64,000 nucleotides of DNA from Capitulum mitella (GCA_030062745.1 CP099844.1:22258596-22322595); one strand, 5' to 3'; shown: positions 46,611 through 60,044, numbered from the stretch's first letter. The notes: generated by a model not told the origin, from the sequence alone. Numbers and translations: made by a program.

Positions 46611-49600
46611 CTGTAGTGAGCCAAAATGTACCACCGTCAAAATCAGCGATGAATTACTCAGAATGGGTAGAAAATGGCAAAACTGGCTTGCACAGGCGTA
46701 ACTAATACCAGTAACCTCGAAAAGCTAAAAAACTGCATATTTTGGAAATAAACAGGCCCTCGCGAATAAAACTTCGCCAATTGTGTAGGTTGGTAACTAA
46801 TGAATTTTTCCAAAATTTAAGCATGAAAAACCATCACGAGAACCAATAAGATCAATAAAATTTACATGGATAGGCTTTTTCGCAAAAATAAAGGAACGCT
46901 AAAATTAGTTCCCGTTAATTTGTTACTGCGTACGGCTGCGCCGCTCGCTGACAGCCGGCGCGAAAATTGCCGTGTCTTTAACTCAACGTTTCGGCGTATA
47001 CACTGAACAAATCCGAGAAATTAGATGTGTATCGGCATTTGCGGGACCCTTAATTGTGCGTTGGTGCCTTTACCCATGCGTTATCAGTCACAGCCCTTGA
47101 GATTCAGGCCGTTTCTCGGTCTCATGCAGTCGGCTATAAGAAAACATATACAGGGCGTAAATTGCTTACATATTATCTTAAAGTAAAAATGAGACCAGTT
47201 TCGAGCTCTACTCGTCACAAGCTTTGCAACGGTGTGCTTATTTTTATCGTGCGACCAACCGTTCGTGAGTTAGAGGGGTGGTGGCCAACTGCCCCCCCCC
47301 CCAGCCAGTCGGGCGTGATCGTCGCCGACCGACGGTCGCGCGCGGGTTAACCTATGGCTGATTGAAGCCACTGTAGCTGCAAGTGTAACTGTAACCGCTG
47401 TGTCTGGGTAATCAAATCTTAGATCGAATCAAATCGTTGAACGGTGTGTCAGCTCTTTACCAGTCACGGCCGAGGGTTACTGGATGGACCATAGTCACCT
47501 GCCCAGTTGTACTGTTTTTCATTCGATAAAATGTTCTGCGAGATCTGATGCTTGTTAACGTGGCTAATGAGTGAGTCGTTGAACGACCGAATCATTTCAA
47601 TTGAAATGATGTTTCAGTTAGAGACCCATGCATTGCAAGACGTTGACGAATGAAGCGGACTTTAGCCATGGAGTACAAGTTGTTGATGAACAGGCCTGGT
47701 GGTGTTTGGTACGATGAAAGCGCCTGAGCGTACGATTAAAGAGCTCCACAGAACGTCGTCTTAATAGTCGGATACCGTCATCTTTACTTGGTGCTTACAA
47801 ATTCATTGCTTATTTAGACAATTTTAATTTGTCCTCAGATACCAGGTTACGTGGCCACGGTCATCCACGACCCATGGTTCATGCGTGGTCAGGATAATTT
47901 TTGTGTTAATGCCAGCAATAGTGGATCCAATATGCTGGCGCCTGAACGTCGGTGCGCACACAGTGCTTGAAAAGACATGCAAGCTTAAGAGGTATGTATT
48001 GAATTTGTCCATTAAAGAGCTCCATTTCGGTATGCCAGACAATCGTCTTTGTGATGCACTGCGACTGTCCAACATCCGCAGCATGTTCTATCTGTGTCAA
48101 GCGTATGCAGCGATGAATAATTCTGGATAGCGTCCATTATTGGCGCTTCGGCACGAGCGAGCTGCTAATGTTTCCCGTGTCAGCACGGGCAGACCGCAGA
48201 TGCTTCTCATTCTCTGCCTCCGTCATCTTACGGTAAATGGCACACCCGAGTCTTCTGTGCGCCGGAATGCTGTGTTCTGTATCTTAATCAGACATACAGC
48301 CGTTCAATGGCGTCATGGTTGGCATGGTAACGGAAAAGGCGTAGTCTTTTGGACACCAGCCATTTCGTAATGGTAGATTACGTAGAAAAACTTTCCATGT
48401 GAACTGGCTAATGAACTGAGATATGACTTCCACGAGCCGCAAGTCTTTTCACTCCATTTTCCTTCAGGGCCACGATAATGTAGTAAAAGTCGTCCCTGAA
48501 CCCGCTCATCCGGTTTGGAGATTTTTTGTTTCTTATACCTGTTCTCGAGATACACTAGTGCAAGAAATCATTGCCTTATTGATTTTTAGAAACGAGAAAG
48601 GTATGCGTGTTTACAAGCCGGACAATCTTCGAGAGGACCGCCGAACGGCGTGCGAACTACAGAGCCGGTCATCACGTATCCTAGTTAGATCAATATCTGA
48701 ACAGACAGTGATGCTTACATGGACCTGTGCAAACCGCGAGCAATTTCGCTTGTGTTGGAAGATTTTAGAGATCGACAGAGAAGTCATCTCCCAAAAAAAT
48801 CCTCGGCGGGGGATGGGCTGGTCGTCTCACTCCAGCACATCGGGAAATGAATGCTTGAGGGAGGACGGAGGCTGCGCGGAAAGCGAGCGCTCAACGGCGC
48901 GTCAGCAAACCGGCCATGCATCTTTTCTCCGAACCGAGTTAGCTGACTGCGGACGGTTTTAGAGACATATCTTGTCGCTCCATCTCGCGATGCTTTTGTT
49001 GTGCCCGACTACAGGCCACGGCCGGCTGACCGCGGAATTTCCGTGACGTTCGAAAACGAGACGGGTAGTTAGTGAGAGCGGTGTCGGCCGCCGATCTCTC
49101 CTGGAACGGCGGCGATGTTTGGAGACCTGGCCGGGACATTCCTGTCTTATCCGCCTCGTCTGTCAACGCACGGACAATCGGCTCACATCCCGTACACCGA
49201 CAACAATAAGCGTCTTGAGCCGACACCAGCATGATCAACAGCGGCCCGCGAGCTCCCTTTGCGCCGTGTGCGGGCCGCCGCCGGCGCCGTAGAGGTCTGC
49301 CGAGACTGGGGCCGTTTCTGGAGTACATCCGGAGGGGAGCCCGCCCCTCTTCCGGCCTCGCCGGCCGCGCCGGTCGGGCAGGAAGAGAAATTTGAGTCGC
49401 CGACCGCAAAACTCCGGAAACCGTGAGCCCCTCCTGTGTTCCTCTCTAGCTGCTTCCGCGGCAGCTGGGGAGGGGGCGGGGAGCGCGACTCACAGATGGT
49501 GTGGTCTGTTGCGCCTCGGGGGATCTCGGCGGTGTGCCATGCCCGCTCGCCTGCGTCACGTAAACAGAGTGCGTCGGATTCGGCGCCTGGCGCGGCCACG

Positions 49601-50599
49601 GTCGGCGGGCGGAGTGATCTGCTTCCGGTGCTGCCCGCCGCCGGCTGTGCGCGGTGTTTTGTTCTGCGTAACGGTGGTCTGAGTTTGCGTGGCACCGCAC
49701 CGCTTCCCGTTGCGTGGCGCGGCGCACCGTTGCGGGCGTCAGAAGCGCGGTGAACTGTCGCGGATGAACGGAGGAGCACGTCGCCGCTCGGCGCCGCTGC
49801 ATCATTGTCTCCGGCCGGCCGCGTCGCCTCCTCCCTCCGCAGACTCCGTGGACTCCGCGGACTCCGCGGGCGCGATGGAGGGACGCTGAGAAGCCCTCTC
49901 CGGATGCAGAGAAATGGAATCGATTTGCGGACGCGCGGGTCTCCGGTTTCGAAAGCGGCGCCGGTTTGCACCGGAACATTCGCCGGTTTCCACACGGCAC
50001 CTTTGTTCTGCACTCAGCTGACCACGACCGCAGCACTTTTCACGCCGGTCAGCCCGTCCACGTGAGTCTGACTGCATTCGCTGCAAGTCACTTCCCAGTG
50101 ACCTATTTGACACACATCCAGCCCACGGTGCCGGTAATTAGAGACGATGACTTATTTTCACGCAGCGAGCTGCGCCACTCCACTCGACACGTCCGGGTGG
50201 GCGGACCGTTTTCTGGCTGCGGTCAGGTGAGCCCGAACAACAATGGCGGGTTGACGTCTCTCAGCACGCTCTTCTGACGTCTCGAGCAGCCTGAGCGGGG
50301 GCAGGGCAGGTCAAATACCCGCTGAAGGTGGGTCCCTGTTTTTCACGATGCCTGCTGCGGAATTTGACAGCTACGGAATCCGAGAACGGACCGGTGTTTT
50401 ATAACGGCTGAACCGATCCGAACGAACCGTATTCTTCACAGATCGCCGCATCGGGCACCGACTGCCCTGCAGCTGGGGGAAGGGGGGAGTGGGGGGCAGA
50501 CCCTTGTCCTTTCATCCCTGATGTCTCTCTAAGGCAGTGAGCGCAGTCGGGTAGTGATTCACGGAGCGCACCAGCCTGGCCTCAGCAACGCTTCCGGGG
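46611..50599. other. No recognised gene; GC-rich at 49200-50280
   Basis: The long minus-strand frames at 49183-50036 overlap in two phases and are Arg/Ser/Pro/Ala-rich, as expected from GC-rich noncoding DNA. Imperfect GACTCCGCG repeats occur at about 49845-49870. No domain was recognised anywhere in the stretch. Confidence 0.4.
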
Positions 50600-50830
50600 C
50601 CACCACCACGACTCGACCAGGGCTCTGCCGGAACTCTGCCGAGACCGTGCCGGGTCTCAGCGGGCCTCTGCTGGGACGCTGCCGAGACTGCGTCGGGTCT
50701 CAGCTGCGACTCGACCGAGCCTCTGCTGGTCCTCTACCAGCACTCTGCCGGACCTGAGCCGGGCCTGTGCCGGACCTGTGTCGGGCCGGTGCCGGGATTG
50801 TGCCCGGCTTCGGCAGGCCGCTCCGCCGCT
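50600..50830. repeat. Degenerate GC-rich tandem repeat
   Basis: Units of about 20-25 bases with CTCTGCCGGAxCT, GTGCCGGxxCT and GCCTCTGCTGG variants recur about ten times. Confidence 0.55.
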
Positions 50831-51834
50831 GAGGAGGCGGTCAGGACTGGCGGCGGGCCATCACGACCCGTCTGAGCGGCGCGCCCAGCCAAACCGGGTC
50901 ACTCCTTCGCCGCGCCGGCCGGCCACCTGACGGCGCGCCACCGCCGCCGCGTTCCGGCGCCGCGGCGCTCGCGGCGCAGCTCGTTCCCGCCGTTATCGCG
51001 CCATCGGACGCGGCTCCACGTGCGGCCGGAGTCCCGGCGCCCGTTACCATGTCATTATTCGCGTCCGCGCCGCCGTCGGCTGGAAATGGGTCAGGTGTCC
51101 GGCGGCGCGACGGACGGCCGCCGTCCGTCGTCGCCGCGGGGAGATCCCGACGGCGACACCGCAGCGCGGCGCGCGGGCTTCCTCCAGACAGGGTATTGAT
51201 AGATCACCGCCGGACTGGTGGCTTTTGGTTACAGCTGGGACGTGCGGGCGTATGCCGGGAGAACAGAACATGGGTGATTGCTTTCTTTTCACTTCCCACG
51301 ATGTGTTTCTTCTCGCTTTCGGTAATACGAGATGCGGGTTTCTCGTGTTGGCGTGCCTACGCTTTCGTTCGTGCCAGCCTCTCCAACCTGCCATACCTGC
51401 CATTATGAGAACATGTACCGCCCTGCCAGAAAAAGCCACCATTCCATTTAGACTATATCCGGGACCGTGCGGACGTGATATGACTCGACTGACTGGCTAA
51501 ACGGGTCCTGTCCGAGTGCCTCTCACGCGCTGCCCCTGGCGCGTGCTCCTACGCGCCAGGTGGTATGTTCCGCACCGAGCATATGCTGGCTAAAACGACC
51601 ATCTGCCCCGTCATCACACGGTTTTATACCCTGCACTTGGGAACGGGGTGACTTGCTGTGCACGTAATGCACGGGCAATTGATCTGGTTCGGCGATGAAA
51701 CGACGCTTTGTTGACTCGAGGCTGCCACGCTTATCGCCTTCCGCACGTAATCGTGGATTTTTATCACGGTTTTATGCCGCTCAGCAGCATTGTCCTGAAA
51801 CGTTATGAAGGTCGGGCATGGAGTATGGCCTAGC
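50831..51834. other. No recognised gene
   Basis: A CpG-rich island at about 50830-51180, then ordinary sequence. Nothing recognised. Confidence 0.4.
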
Positions 51835-52385
51835 TGGATTTCCAAAAGTCCGTCCGTCAGTGAATCTGTAGCCCCTGGCTATCGGTCGGTTAACGAATCT
51901 CAGTTATTGGTCCCTGGACGGTCCGTCAGGGAATCTGTAGCCCCTGGTCCTGGGTCCGTTAGTCAGTCTACACTACTACACCTTCTGGTTCTCAGTCCGT
52001 TTGTTAGTCTACACTTCCACAACTTCTGGCTGTCGATCCGTTAGTGAATCTTTAGCCCAGGCCCTGGGTCCTTCAGAGGATTTTCAGACCCTGGCCCTCG
52101 TAAGGTTCTTCAACGAATCTCCAACCCTTGATCTCGGGCCCGTCACGGAATCTACAGGCCCTGGGACCGTCGGTGAGTCCTGAGCCGCTGGTCCTCGGAC
52201 CGTCCGGAACCCCGGAGTCTGCCGCTCTGGCCCTCGGACGGTCTGTCGGTGAACCTGCAGCGCCGGCGCTCGGTGGGTCCGTCCGTCCGTCAGCCGGTCC
52301 TGATCTGCAGCGCCGGCGCTCGGTGGGTCTGTCCGTCCCTCAGCCGTGTCCGGGCCGTCCGTCCGTCAGCGGTCCTGACCTGCAG
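51835..52385. repeat. Tandem array with GTCCGTxAGTGAATCT units
   Basis: About a dozen degenerate units of roughly 40-45 bases share GTCCGT(C/T)AG, GAATCTGTAGCCCCTGG and CCTxGG. Units become more GC-rich toward the right and end in two better-conserved units containing CAGCGCCGGCGCTCGGTGGG (about 52258 and 52306). Confidence 0.7.
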
Positions 52386-52693
52386 CTTCGGGCGGGCGCC
52401 GCCGCTCTCCCGGTGCGCCCGCTCCGGCCCGGGTCGTGACCCCGATTCCCCGGCTGCAGCGGCATCTGGCGCCGCCGGTCTGCCGCCGCTGCCGGCGGAC
52501 GGCAGCAGAAACCTGCCGCTGCGGCCGCGCCGGGCGGAGCAAGGTGTGCTGCAGAACCCGGCCCCAAACGTCGGAAGCCGGGCTAACAGGTGGCAGGCTC
52601 GGATCGAGCCGGGAACTTGACTGTCTAGCGGTAAACCTGGACATTACAAGCTTATCGTTGACTCATCAGCAGAACTGGGTGAACTCAGGCACT
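52386..52693. other. GC-rich spacer
   Basis: GC-rich DNA between the tandem array and MITE copy 2. Nothing recognised. Confidence 0.4.
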
Positions 52694-52957
52694 TGACCAA
52701 GATTTTCCTCGGGGGAGGGGGGAACTATGTCAGATTTTGTCATATGCTACTGGCATATAACAAAATTTATTGGAAGAAGCAACAATTTTATGTAAGTTGC
52801 CTCAGATTTAACGTAAAGGAAAAACATAATGCTTCTTTTTGTGGCGTATATGGCGTATTATGTGATCACTACTCCGAATTCCTGCGAAATCGCTAGATAT
52901 CTAGTGTAGACCGCTTCCCTCATGGCGCCGTCGCCCCATGCCCCTCCCGGCTACATG
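52694..52957 (+). mobile_element. MITE-like repeat, copy 2
   Basis: Same family as copies 1 and 3. It begins near CCAAGATTTTCCTCGGGGG, has the hairpin region TTTGTCATATGCTACTGGCA, then CGAAATCGCTAGATATCTAG, GTGTAGACCGCTTCC, a C-rich end and CCGGCTACATG. No coding capacity. Confidence 0.8.
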
Positions 52958-55654
52958 CCTAGGCATGCCTATACGCTCTTAGTCCAGAGATAAAGAGGCT
53001 GCAGCTTGTTCTGAAATGTGCACCGGTGAACCTTGGCTGACTTAGCGGCATTCGGGAGCTTCGCGCGTCCGACCGATGTTACGGTAGCAATTTGTGAACA
53101 GCTGTTGCGTCGCGACGGAGTGGCAATTTTAGCGACATAAGTTCGCTGGAAACAACACAATTATTTTTTTACCGATGTCATACAACGTTACGGGCGCTGT
53201 GTGTTTGCACAACGGCCACACACTGGCGCGCTATTAGCCCACTGCAGCGCCAATTTGAACGCACTGCGCGACACAGCAGCGCCTCCACTTGTAAAAACGA
53301 ATTCGTCCTTCGCGCGCTCAAACTGCGCCGCCGTCGACCGACCGACGCCTGAGGCGATCGGCGTGTCCGGCTCGCCAGTGGGGGTCGGCGCGCTTCCGGG
53401 CCGCGTCACGACTCCATTACGCCGCCGAGTTGGAGCGGCCACACACCTGCGGCAGGTGCGACTACCTGCCGGATCCGGCTCGACGGCGGCGGCGGGCGCG
53501 TCTGACGCTGCGCCGGTTCGATGAGGCGCCGCCGAACCGGCGGCGGTAAGAGGAGCGCTGGCCGCGGACGCGCTCCGCGCGGAGGACCGCGCTCCTGGGA
53601 GCGCCGGAATCCGCGGCCGTGGCGGCGGTCTGCTCTCGTTTCGCCATCGGCCGGCGCGCAAAGGATTGAGGTGCGTTTTCGTAATGTGGGCCAATATTCA
53701 AATGTCGTCCGCCGGCGGCCGGGCGGTGATGAGCGGGGCGGTCCGGCCAGCCCGGGCGGCGCGGGCGCGGGCGGCCGGCGGCCGTCACCCCGTTTCGCCA
53801 CGGAGGCCAGCCAGCCGCCTGTTTCGGGCCCGGAGGAGGCTGCGGGCGGACGTCGGGGGCGGGGAGGGCGACTTCAGGGCCGGCGAGGCCGGCGCCGCCG
53901 CTGCGTCGATGCCGGCGCCGGGTGTCTGTTTGGGTTCGGCCGTCTCCGGGCTACAGACCGCGGCGGCGGCCTTGTGGCACGCGACGCGTGCGGAGTGGGC
54001 CGGCGACCGTGACAGGCGGTCGGGCCGTCGCAGAGGGCGGAGACTGCTGACCAGTCTGCCGCGAGCCATGGGCACGGTGCTGGACTCGGCGTCGAGGTGG
54101 ATACTGCGTGGCAGAAATTCTGCGGACGTCAGGTCAGTCGGGATTTCAGCGGAGGTCCCATCTGGCATCGTCTGGCCTGCCCACCGCTCCCACATCTCCG
54201 TCCAGTCGCCGCCAGGCTAAGTTAATCGAATTTGTTTTGTGGGGGGTAAAGGGTAAACACGTTTTTCGTTCGTGTTTCGATAGTGGTATATTTGCACGCC
54301 CACTTTTATTATTGACAGTTATGTATGATGGAAACCTTACAAGGCAGACCGGGATGGTGCGCGTGGGAAAAAAACGGCGGAGGTTTCCAAAAGGTACTAA
54401 ACCTTGCAGACGTGATACCAGATCCACGTTTCCCCATCATCACAGTCGGCTCAAAGCCAGGCTTCCAAGACCATTGACACGGATACCACCAGGTGTAATA
54501 CATCTTTTATGTATCTAAACCCCACACATACAGTACAAATAATTTTAAGCTCAAATTTTTTTGGAGAATGCCCTGTGACGAGAGGAGCCGTAGGCAGACT
54601 GAGTCTTGCTTCAATTAGCAGAAAAAATCAGACTTAGGTACCGGTCCTACCCGGTCCGACCGTTGCGCTTTTTGGTGGCTCATAACTTCGCAGCCACTGG
54701 GCACCGAGTCAAGGTATTTTCACTAGAGGACAACCTAGTCATTTAAATATGCATTTACATTCACAATGAGTTGAGCTGCATGATCTTTGGTCCATATAGC
54801 TAATCCAGTAGTAATGTTTCTGCTAGTAGATCTATTTGCTTTATTTTTGGTGTGTTCTTTTGTTTTTACGCTCAGTAATGACAGCAAACAATATTAAAGG
54901 CACGCGTGACGTTTAAACTCGCAATTCCTTGAAAGCAGGCTACGATATATGGATCGATGAACAGGTCGGTGAATATAGTTTGCATCGCGAAATGCATACC
55001 GGTAAAGTAATTTGCCAAACAATGCTAAAAATTTGGTTCCCAAATTAGGAATAAACGAAGTAGACCACATTCGTTTTGTATTTCACAAGGCGTATTACTG
55101 ACCATTAACCCATGAAGTCTTAACCGAAGTATTCATTCACACTATATGCGACGCAACATTTTTTTTTTTGTTTCTTGATCCTTGGTTCTCGGTGTCTAGT
55201 ATCCTCGGTTGGTTGGTGTTGGCGTTGGGAACCCCAAGAGTACAACAGTCTCCTCCTAATCCGCGGAAATTAATAAATCAATCAAAGAATCCACGAAAAG
55301 CATTCAGAAAATGAATGAATGGCGAATTTTCTGCCTGTATCTGGCTCCGGTTGGATTGTTTCAATTACCGCATCCCTCCGGATGTCAAATTTCTCAGATG
55401 AATGAGTGTGCGCTCTTTCGAACTCCGAGGGCGTCCGCTGAAGCGTATCATTCTGTCTACCCCTGAGAGATCTGCGTCGTCTGGCGACATCGTTTCCGAC
55501 TGATTGCCGTCCACATCTGCCGCCATTCGCGCTGGCCGCCTCATCCCACTGGTTTGTGGCGCTTTCGTCTTTCCTTCGTGGCGCCCTTGCTTCCCTGTAA
55601 AAACGCACCGGGCTACTGGGAAGAGGTTACCTGACGGAGCCTTGTCACTGAGTT
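52958..55654. other. CpG island (53200-54220) and plain flank
   Basis: The island contains overlapping open frames up to 184 codons that are Arg/Ala/Gly-rich and unconvincing. A GTGGGCCAATATTCAAATG word near 53687 stands out as an AT-rich insert in the island and may be a CCAAT-type site. The rest (54230-55650) is ordinary sequence in which I see nothing. Confidence 0.35.
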
Positions 55655-55855
55655 GGCCCTCCCAGTCGCTGTGTGGCCTGTCGGTCGGCCATCCCAGTCG
55701 TTGTGTAACCGGCCGGTCAGCTCTCCGGCAGTCGCTGTGTGACCGGCCGGTCAGCTCTCCCAGTCGCTGTGTGACCGGCCGGTCAGCTCTCGGGCAGTCG
55801 CTGTGTGACCGGCCGGTCAGCTCTCCGGTGGTCGCTGTGTGACCGGCCGGTTGTG
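55655..55855. repeat. 34-base tandem repeat upstream of the 56.4-kb gene
   Basis: About six units of CAGTCGCTGTGTGACCGG followed by CCGGTCAGCTCTC. The inner units are nearly identical and differ mainly in CCGG/CCCA/CGGG at the joint. Each unit contains the palindrome GACCGGCCGGTC. Confidence 0.9.
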
Positions 55856-55939
55856 GCTGCGTTTGTCGGCGCGCCCCTGTCCGGCCGAGCGTAACCCGGA
55901 GCCAGGTGGCCGCCAGTCCGTTAGTGGGGCCGTCAGCGG

Positions 55940-55940
<1 letters not shown>

Positions 55941-55998
<58 letters not shown>
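55941..55998. repeat. (CCG)n microsatellite
   Basis: Nineteen uninterrupted CCG triplets about 410 bases before the ATG at 56407, in the probable promoter or 5' leader of the next gene. Confidence 0.95.
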
Positions 55999-56406
55999 AG
56001 GGAGCCGCCAGTCGCCGGCCAGAGCGTGCGATAGGTGGACGCGCGCGCGCGTCGGCCGGACCTGTGGACGGAGTGTGACGCCTGGACACCGGGACCAGCG
56101 GCAGATCAGAGCGCAGGACGCGGCGTCGAGGACGACATCGCGTGCTGAGATTCAGGCCGACTCGACAGTGACGGGTGACGATCGGGGACATCGTCTGGGT
56201 CCGGCGAGCGAACGGGACCGGGCCACGTCCGGGACCGGCGAGGAAGCGGGAACGCCGCTGCCGTCCGAGACGCGGCCAGCGCGTGAGGCTGCGGCCGCGA
56301 CCGGGCCCCGTCCCGGCTGCTCGGAGGGCGAGACACCGCCGTGCCGGGACAGCGCCGCTGCGCAGGGTCGGCAGATACCGGCCGCCGCGCCGCCCGCTCC
56401 GCCGCG

Positions 56407-56642
56407 ATGAGCGACCAGAGGTACTCGCGGCTGCTGTGCTCGCCGCGGCCGGCGCTGGGCGCCGCGCTCGGCTGCTGCTCGCGGCCCCGGCTGGCGCTCT
56501 GGCAGCTGCGCCAGCACGTGACCGGCCTGGGCGCTGAGGTCAAGGGCCAGCTGGCGCACCTCAGCTCTGTGGCCGTGCCGAAGGTGACGGGACTGCTGCA
56601 GGACCTGCCGCGCGTCTTCTGCAGTCCGACCGCCAAGTTCAG
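56407..56642 (+). CDS. First coding exon of an unrecognised gene
   Basis: The ATG at 56407 opens 78 codons and ends at CAG/GTGAGC (phase 2). The peptide starts MSDQRYSRLLCSPRPALG and continues with RLALWQLRQHVTGLGAEVKG and LLQDLPRVFCSPTAKFR. It is mixed, partly amphipathic and Cys-containing, unlike the Arg/Ala-rich composition of chance frames nearby. It lies in a CpG-rich region after a CCG repeat and a 34-base tandem array, as expected of a TATA-less promoter. Reading past the donor meets TGA at once. No domain or family is recognised, and I could not find the next exon in the remaining 7 kb. Confidence 0.45.
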
Positions 56643-59053
56643 GTGAGCCGGAAACCGTCTGGTGCGATCCTGCCGTGGCCCGCGGCGGCCGCGCCGGGCG
56701 GCGCGCGTCTGCGGCGTCTGCAGCCGTCCGTCCGTCCGCCTGTCCGTCTGCGGCCGACACGCGGAAGCGTTCGGTCTGCTGCCGGTGCGTTTCAGATCGC
56801 TCCGCTGTCAGCCGGGGCGGCGCGGAGTTTGATCACTGTGTCTCGCGCTGCTCGGCCGCTCTGACCGAACTAGGTCTCTGTTGCTCCGGTTCGGCATGGC
56901 ATATGGTCGGAACACTGCGCTACTGTGGTACGTCGTTGCAGTTTGGTGTTCCTTTTGGGTCGGATACAGCTCCTGTATGTTTCATGAGCTCTATGACTCA
57001 GCCGGAAGCTCCACAGAACATTGCGTATGTACGCTTGGGTTCGTCCGCTGGAGACTGCTGCACCCAAGGAGAAATCTACACCAGCGTCCACTTAGCATAT
57101 CGCATTTTAATGCCGGCGTTCCGAAGTCGCTGACCGTCTGCCTACTGGTCTAGTTTGTCGGCCGCTGGTTCCGGCCCCGGCTCCGGCCCTGGACCTCATT
57201 GTTGCCAGCTCCCGTGCCAATTTCGCCTCACGCTCCATCTTCCACGTAAATCTGTTCCCGTTCCTTCTCGCTCTCTGGGCGGCACCTTTCTGCTGCGGCG
57301 ATTGTTCGTACTCGAGCACCATCTCTCGGCCGGTCGCTGATCGAGGCGGCAGCCGTTACTAGGCAACGGCGTTCTGGGCTTCAGCCGGACCCGTTACAGA
57401 CGCTCCTTCTCAACCGGACTGCAAAGTGACGGTGATACGCGATGACGAAGCGGAAGCGCCTCCGTGGCGCGGTGGTGGGCAGTCAATCAGCTAATTGGGT
57501 TCCGGTCGGAGATGGGTAGCAGTCACGCAGAGCCGTTGTGATGATGATGATGACGATGATGATGATTTGGTCTCGGTCAGTTGGGAGCGGAAACTTCTAT
57601 AATTAAGGTTTTAAGACCACTCCCATCCTAATATAAGTTTAGGACCACTAAGCATGCTCAGCACCATTACTATAATACCCGGGAAACCCTGACATCCTCA
57701 GAGTAATTGCTAATTAGAAAGTACAGGAAAATAACCACATTATCACGTGAAACAAAAATATGAAAAAGGAATTCAGGTGGATGAAAACAGGAGTAACCAG
57801 GAGAAGCGGAGATTGTAGAAAATGAGCAGGATAATGCTGTGGAAACCACAGCTGTGCTGATGCGTCTTGAGAGATCCTGGTGGCATGACAGTGGGCTCTC
57901 TCTGGTTCGGCCGGGGTCGTTTGGAAGTGAGCGGCTCCCCAGCCTGGCTGGACCGCGCTCCCCAGCCGTTGCCGCGCTTCCCGAGCTTGAGGTCGCCTCT
58001 GAGGTACGCAGAGGTCGCGGTACCGTTCCGAGACCAGGGGACCGTGACTGGGTGCGTCGGGCCATTTTCGGACGACACCCGCGGCCTCCGCCGCTCGGTC
58101 GGTCCGAGTCCCGGGACGTCACGCGTCACAGGGCCGGCCGGCTTCACGCCCATTTGAGGGCGTCAGGATGGCGCCACAGGCCGGAACCCTCAGCCGGCCG
58201 CAGCGGCGTCCAGCCGGCGCGATGTGCCTCACGTGTTCCGCAGCGGCCGCCAGCCGGTGGCTCGAGTAGGCCGGCCCGATGGAACGCCGGCTGAGGAGCG
58301 GCGTATGACCAGCTGGCGGGGAGGGGGGGCACCGTTTCCGGCCCGGCAGCGGGCCACATCCGGCCGGTCTGCGCCCGTCGGCGGGTCGCCGCAGCCGCGG
58401 GCGGTGAGGAAGCGTCACCTGCTGCCGATCGGCCGCCGGAAACGGCCCGGGCTGCTCTTTTCAGCGACGGGCGGTGCGCCACGCCAGAGGTCGGTAAACC
58501 TGGCCGGGCGCGGCCGGTCGGACCGATCTGACGAGACCGTAATGATGTCACGCGGCCGAAGCTCGCTCAGTTGCGGGTACGATTTTTTGTCGACACGAGC
58601 TACTTTCTTAATCGGGCTCCGTTTCCACGCTGTGTCGCCGAAGCGGTCGTCGCACTGGCCGTCTCACTGGAACGCTGGCGGGGCAAAAACACACGCGGAG
58701 ACAAAAGAACGTCTTGCCGACCTTCATTCCGGGAGCTGAGCAGCAGACGTCCCTCTCTCTCCGATACGGCATGAAATCGTGTACCGCCTGTGACGTTACT
58801 CCTGACCGAGCGCGCAGGAAGGTTTTCAAAGTTCGGATGACAAACGCTGTTTTGAGACTTTTTCTTTCCGTGCGATGGCACAACGTTAACTTTCAGATTA
58901 TGCAGAGCTGGTACGGAAATCGCCATGCCTGCCCGTCGGGCTGCTCCAAGCAGGCCGGACGCGTTCCCCTCGTGCTGCCCGGTCCACGACGCCATTCCTG
59001 AGTGTCGTGAGGTCTTCACGGCCGGCTGATGCCCGCCGTCGTGCGGGCGCGGC

Positions 59054-59088
<35 letters not shown>

Positions 59089-60044
59089 CCGGCAGTCGAC
59101 TGTTGTGCTCGCCGCGCGCGATAGTCGGCCGCGCGTCGCCGCCGGCCGCTCCCGCTGGAAATGGGTCGTTGGGCCGCGGCCCGACGACGCCGCGCCCGGA
59201 GCCACGCGCGCATCCTGCTCGGAAACGGGTCAGCGCCGCCGGCCGGGTGTCGGGGATCCGGATCGGCGCCGGCGGCGGAAGTCGCTCGTTCCGGGAATCG
59301 TCCGGACGGGGGCGGACCAGTTGGCCGTCTCACGGGGAGTCGTGCGCTGGTCCGGCCGCGTGGACGCTTTGTCGGGCGGCGCGGGCGCGAGGGAAACGCG
59401 CGTTGTTGTTGAAGTCGTTACCGAAAACGAGAACACTGCCGCTGGGGGAAATCTGACCCTCCTGTTGCGCAACGCTCGACAAACAGGGTGTCCGTCGGCG
59501 GCGGGACGGCGTCCCGGCGCCCGGCGAGCGGTGTTTGTGGCGCGGCCGGCCCGCTGGTGGAGCCCGGCAGCCGTGCACGCTGAGCGACGGTCACCGCTTG
59601 GCCTGCAGCGTGCAGGGGTTGACTGGTGCTCGGCCGGTGTGCCGGGCGGCGGCGGATACGTGGCACGAGGCGGCCGCCGCCACGTCCACTGTCGGGGTCA
59701 GCGGCCTCCAACTGACGGGGGCGCCGACCTGATGGCGTCCTGTGGTACTGGCGTTGAACAAACTGCGCCGGGATCGCGAAACTGCACAATGACCTTGTCA
59801 TTGCACGTTCTTTTCCGACGTTTTACGGGTGCTGCTGACGCAGATATCGGCTTTCCAGATATGGGTACTGTCGGGGTAGGGTATAGGCGTCGATACAAAG
59901 AGTTGACCTCGGGGAGCACGTTGTTAACATCGATATCTTCAGTGATGTCCCTTGCCATGTGTCAGTACGCCACGCAACAGTGTGCACGTATTGATTAGAT
60001 TATGAGTGTGTGGTGATTTTAGAGCAAAAGTTTGTATCGCAGAA
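56643..60044. other. Downstream intron or intergenic DNA
   Basis: Contains a GAT microsatellite (about 57538-57568), a GGC run (59059-59088) and long GC-rich patches (58100-58560, 59000-59700). The 297-codon plus-strand frame at 59105-59998 is mostly low-complexity and overlaps equal frames on the other strand, so it is not called. Confidence 0.4.

Noticed and set aside
49183-50036. Long minus-strand open frames (276 and 196 codons)
   Set aside because: Two overlapping frames of equal quality, Arg/Ser/Pro/Ala-rich, no motif, in GC-rich DNA where stops are rare.
53521-54220. 163- and 184-codon plus-strand open frames
   Set aside because: Composition-driven frames in a CpG island. No recognisable motif.
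59105-59998. 297-codon plus-strand open frame
   Set aside because: Low-complexity GC-rich translation with equally long frames on the other strand. No splice sites or domain.
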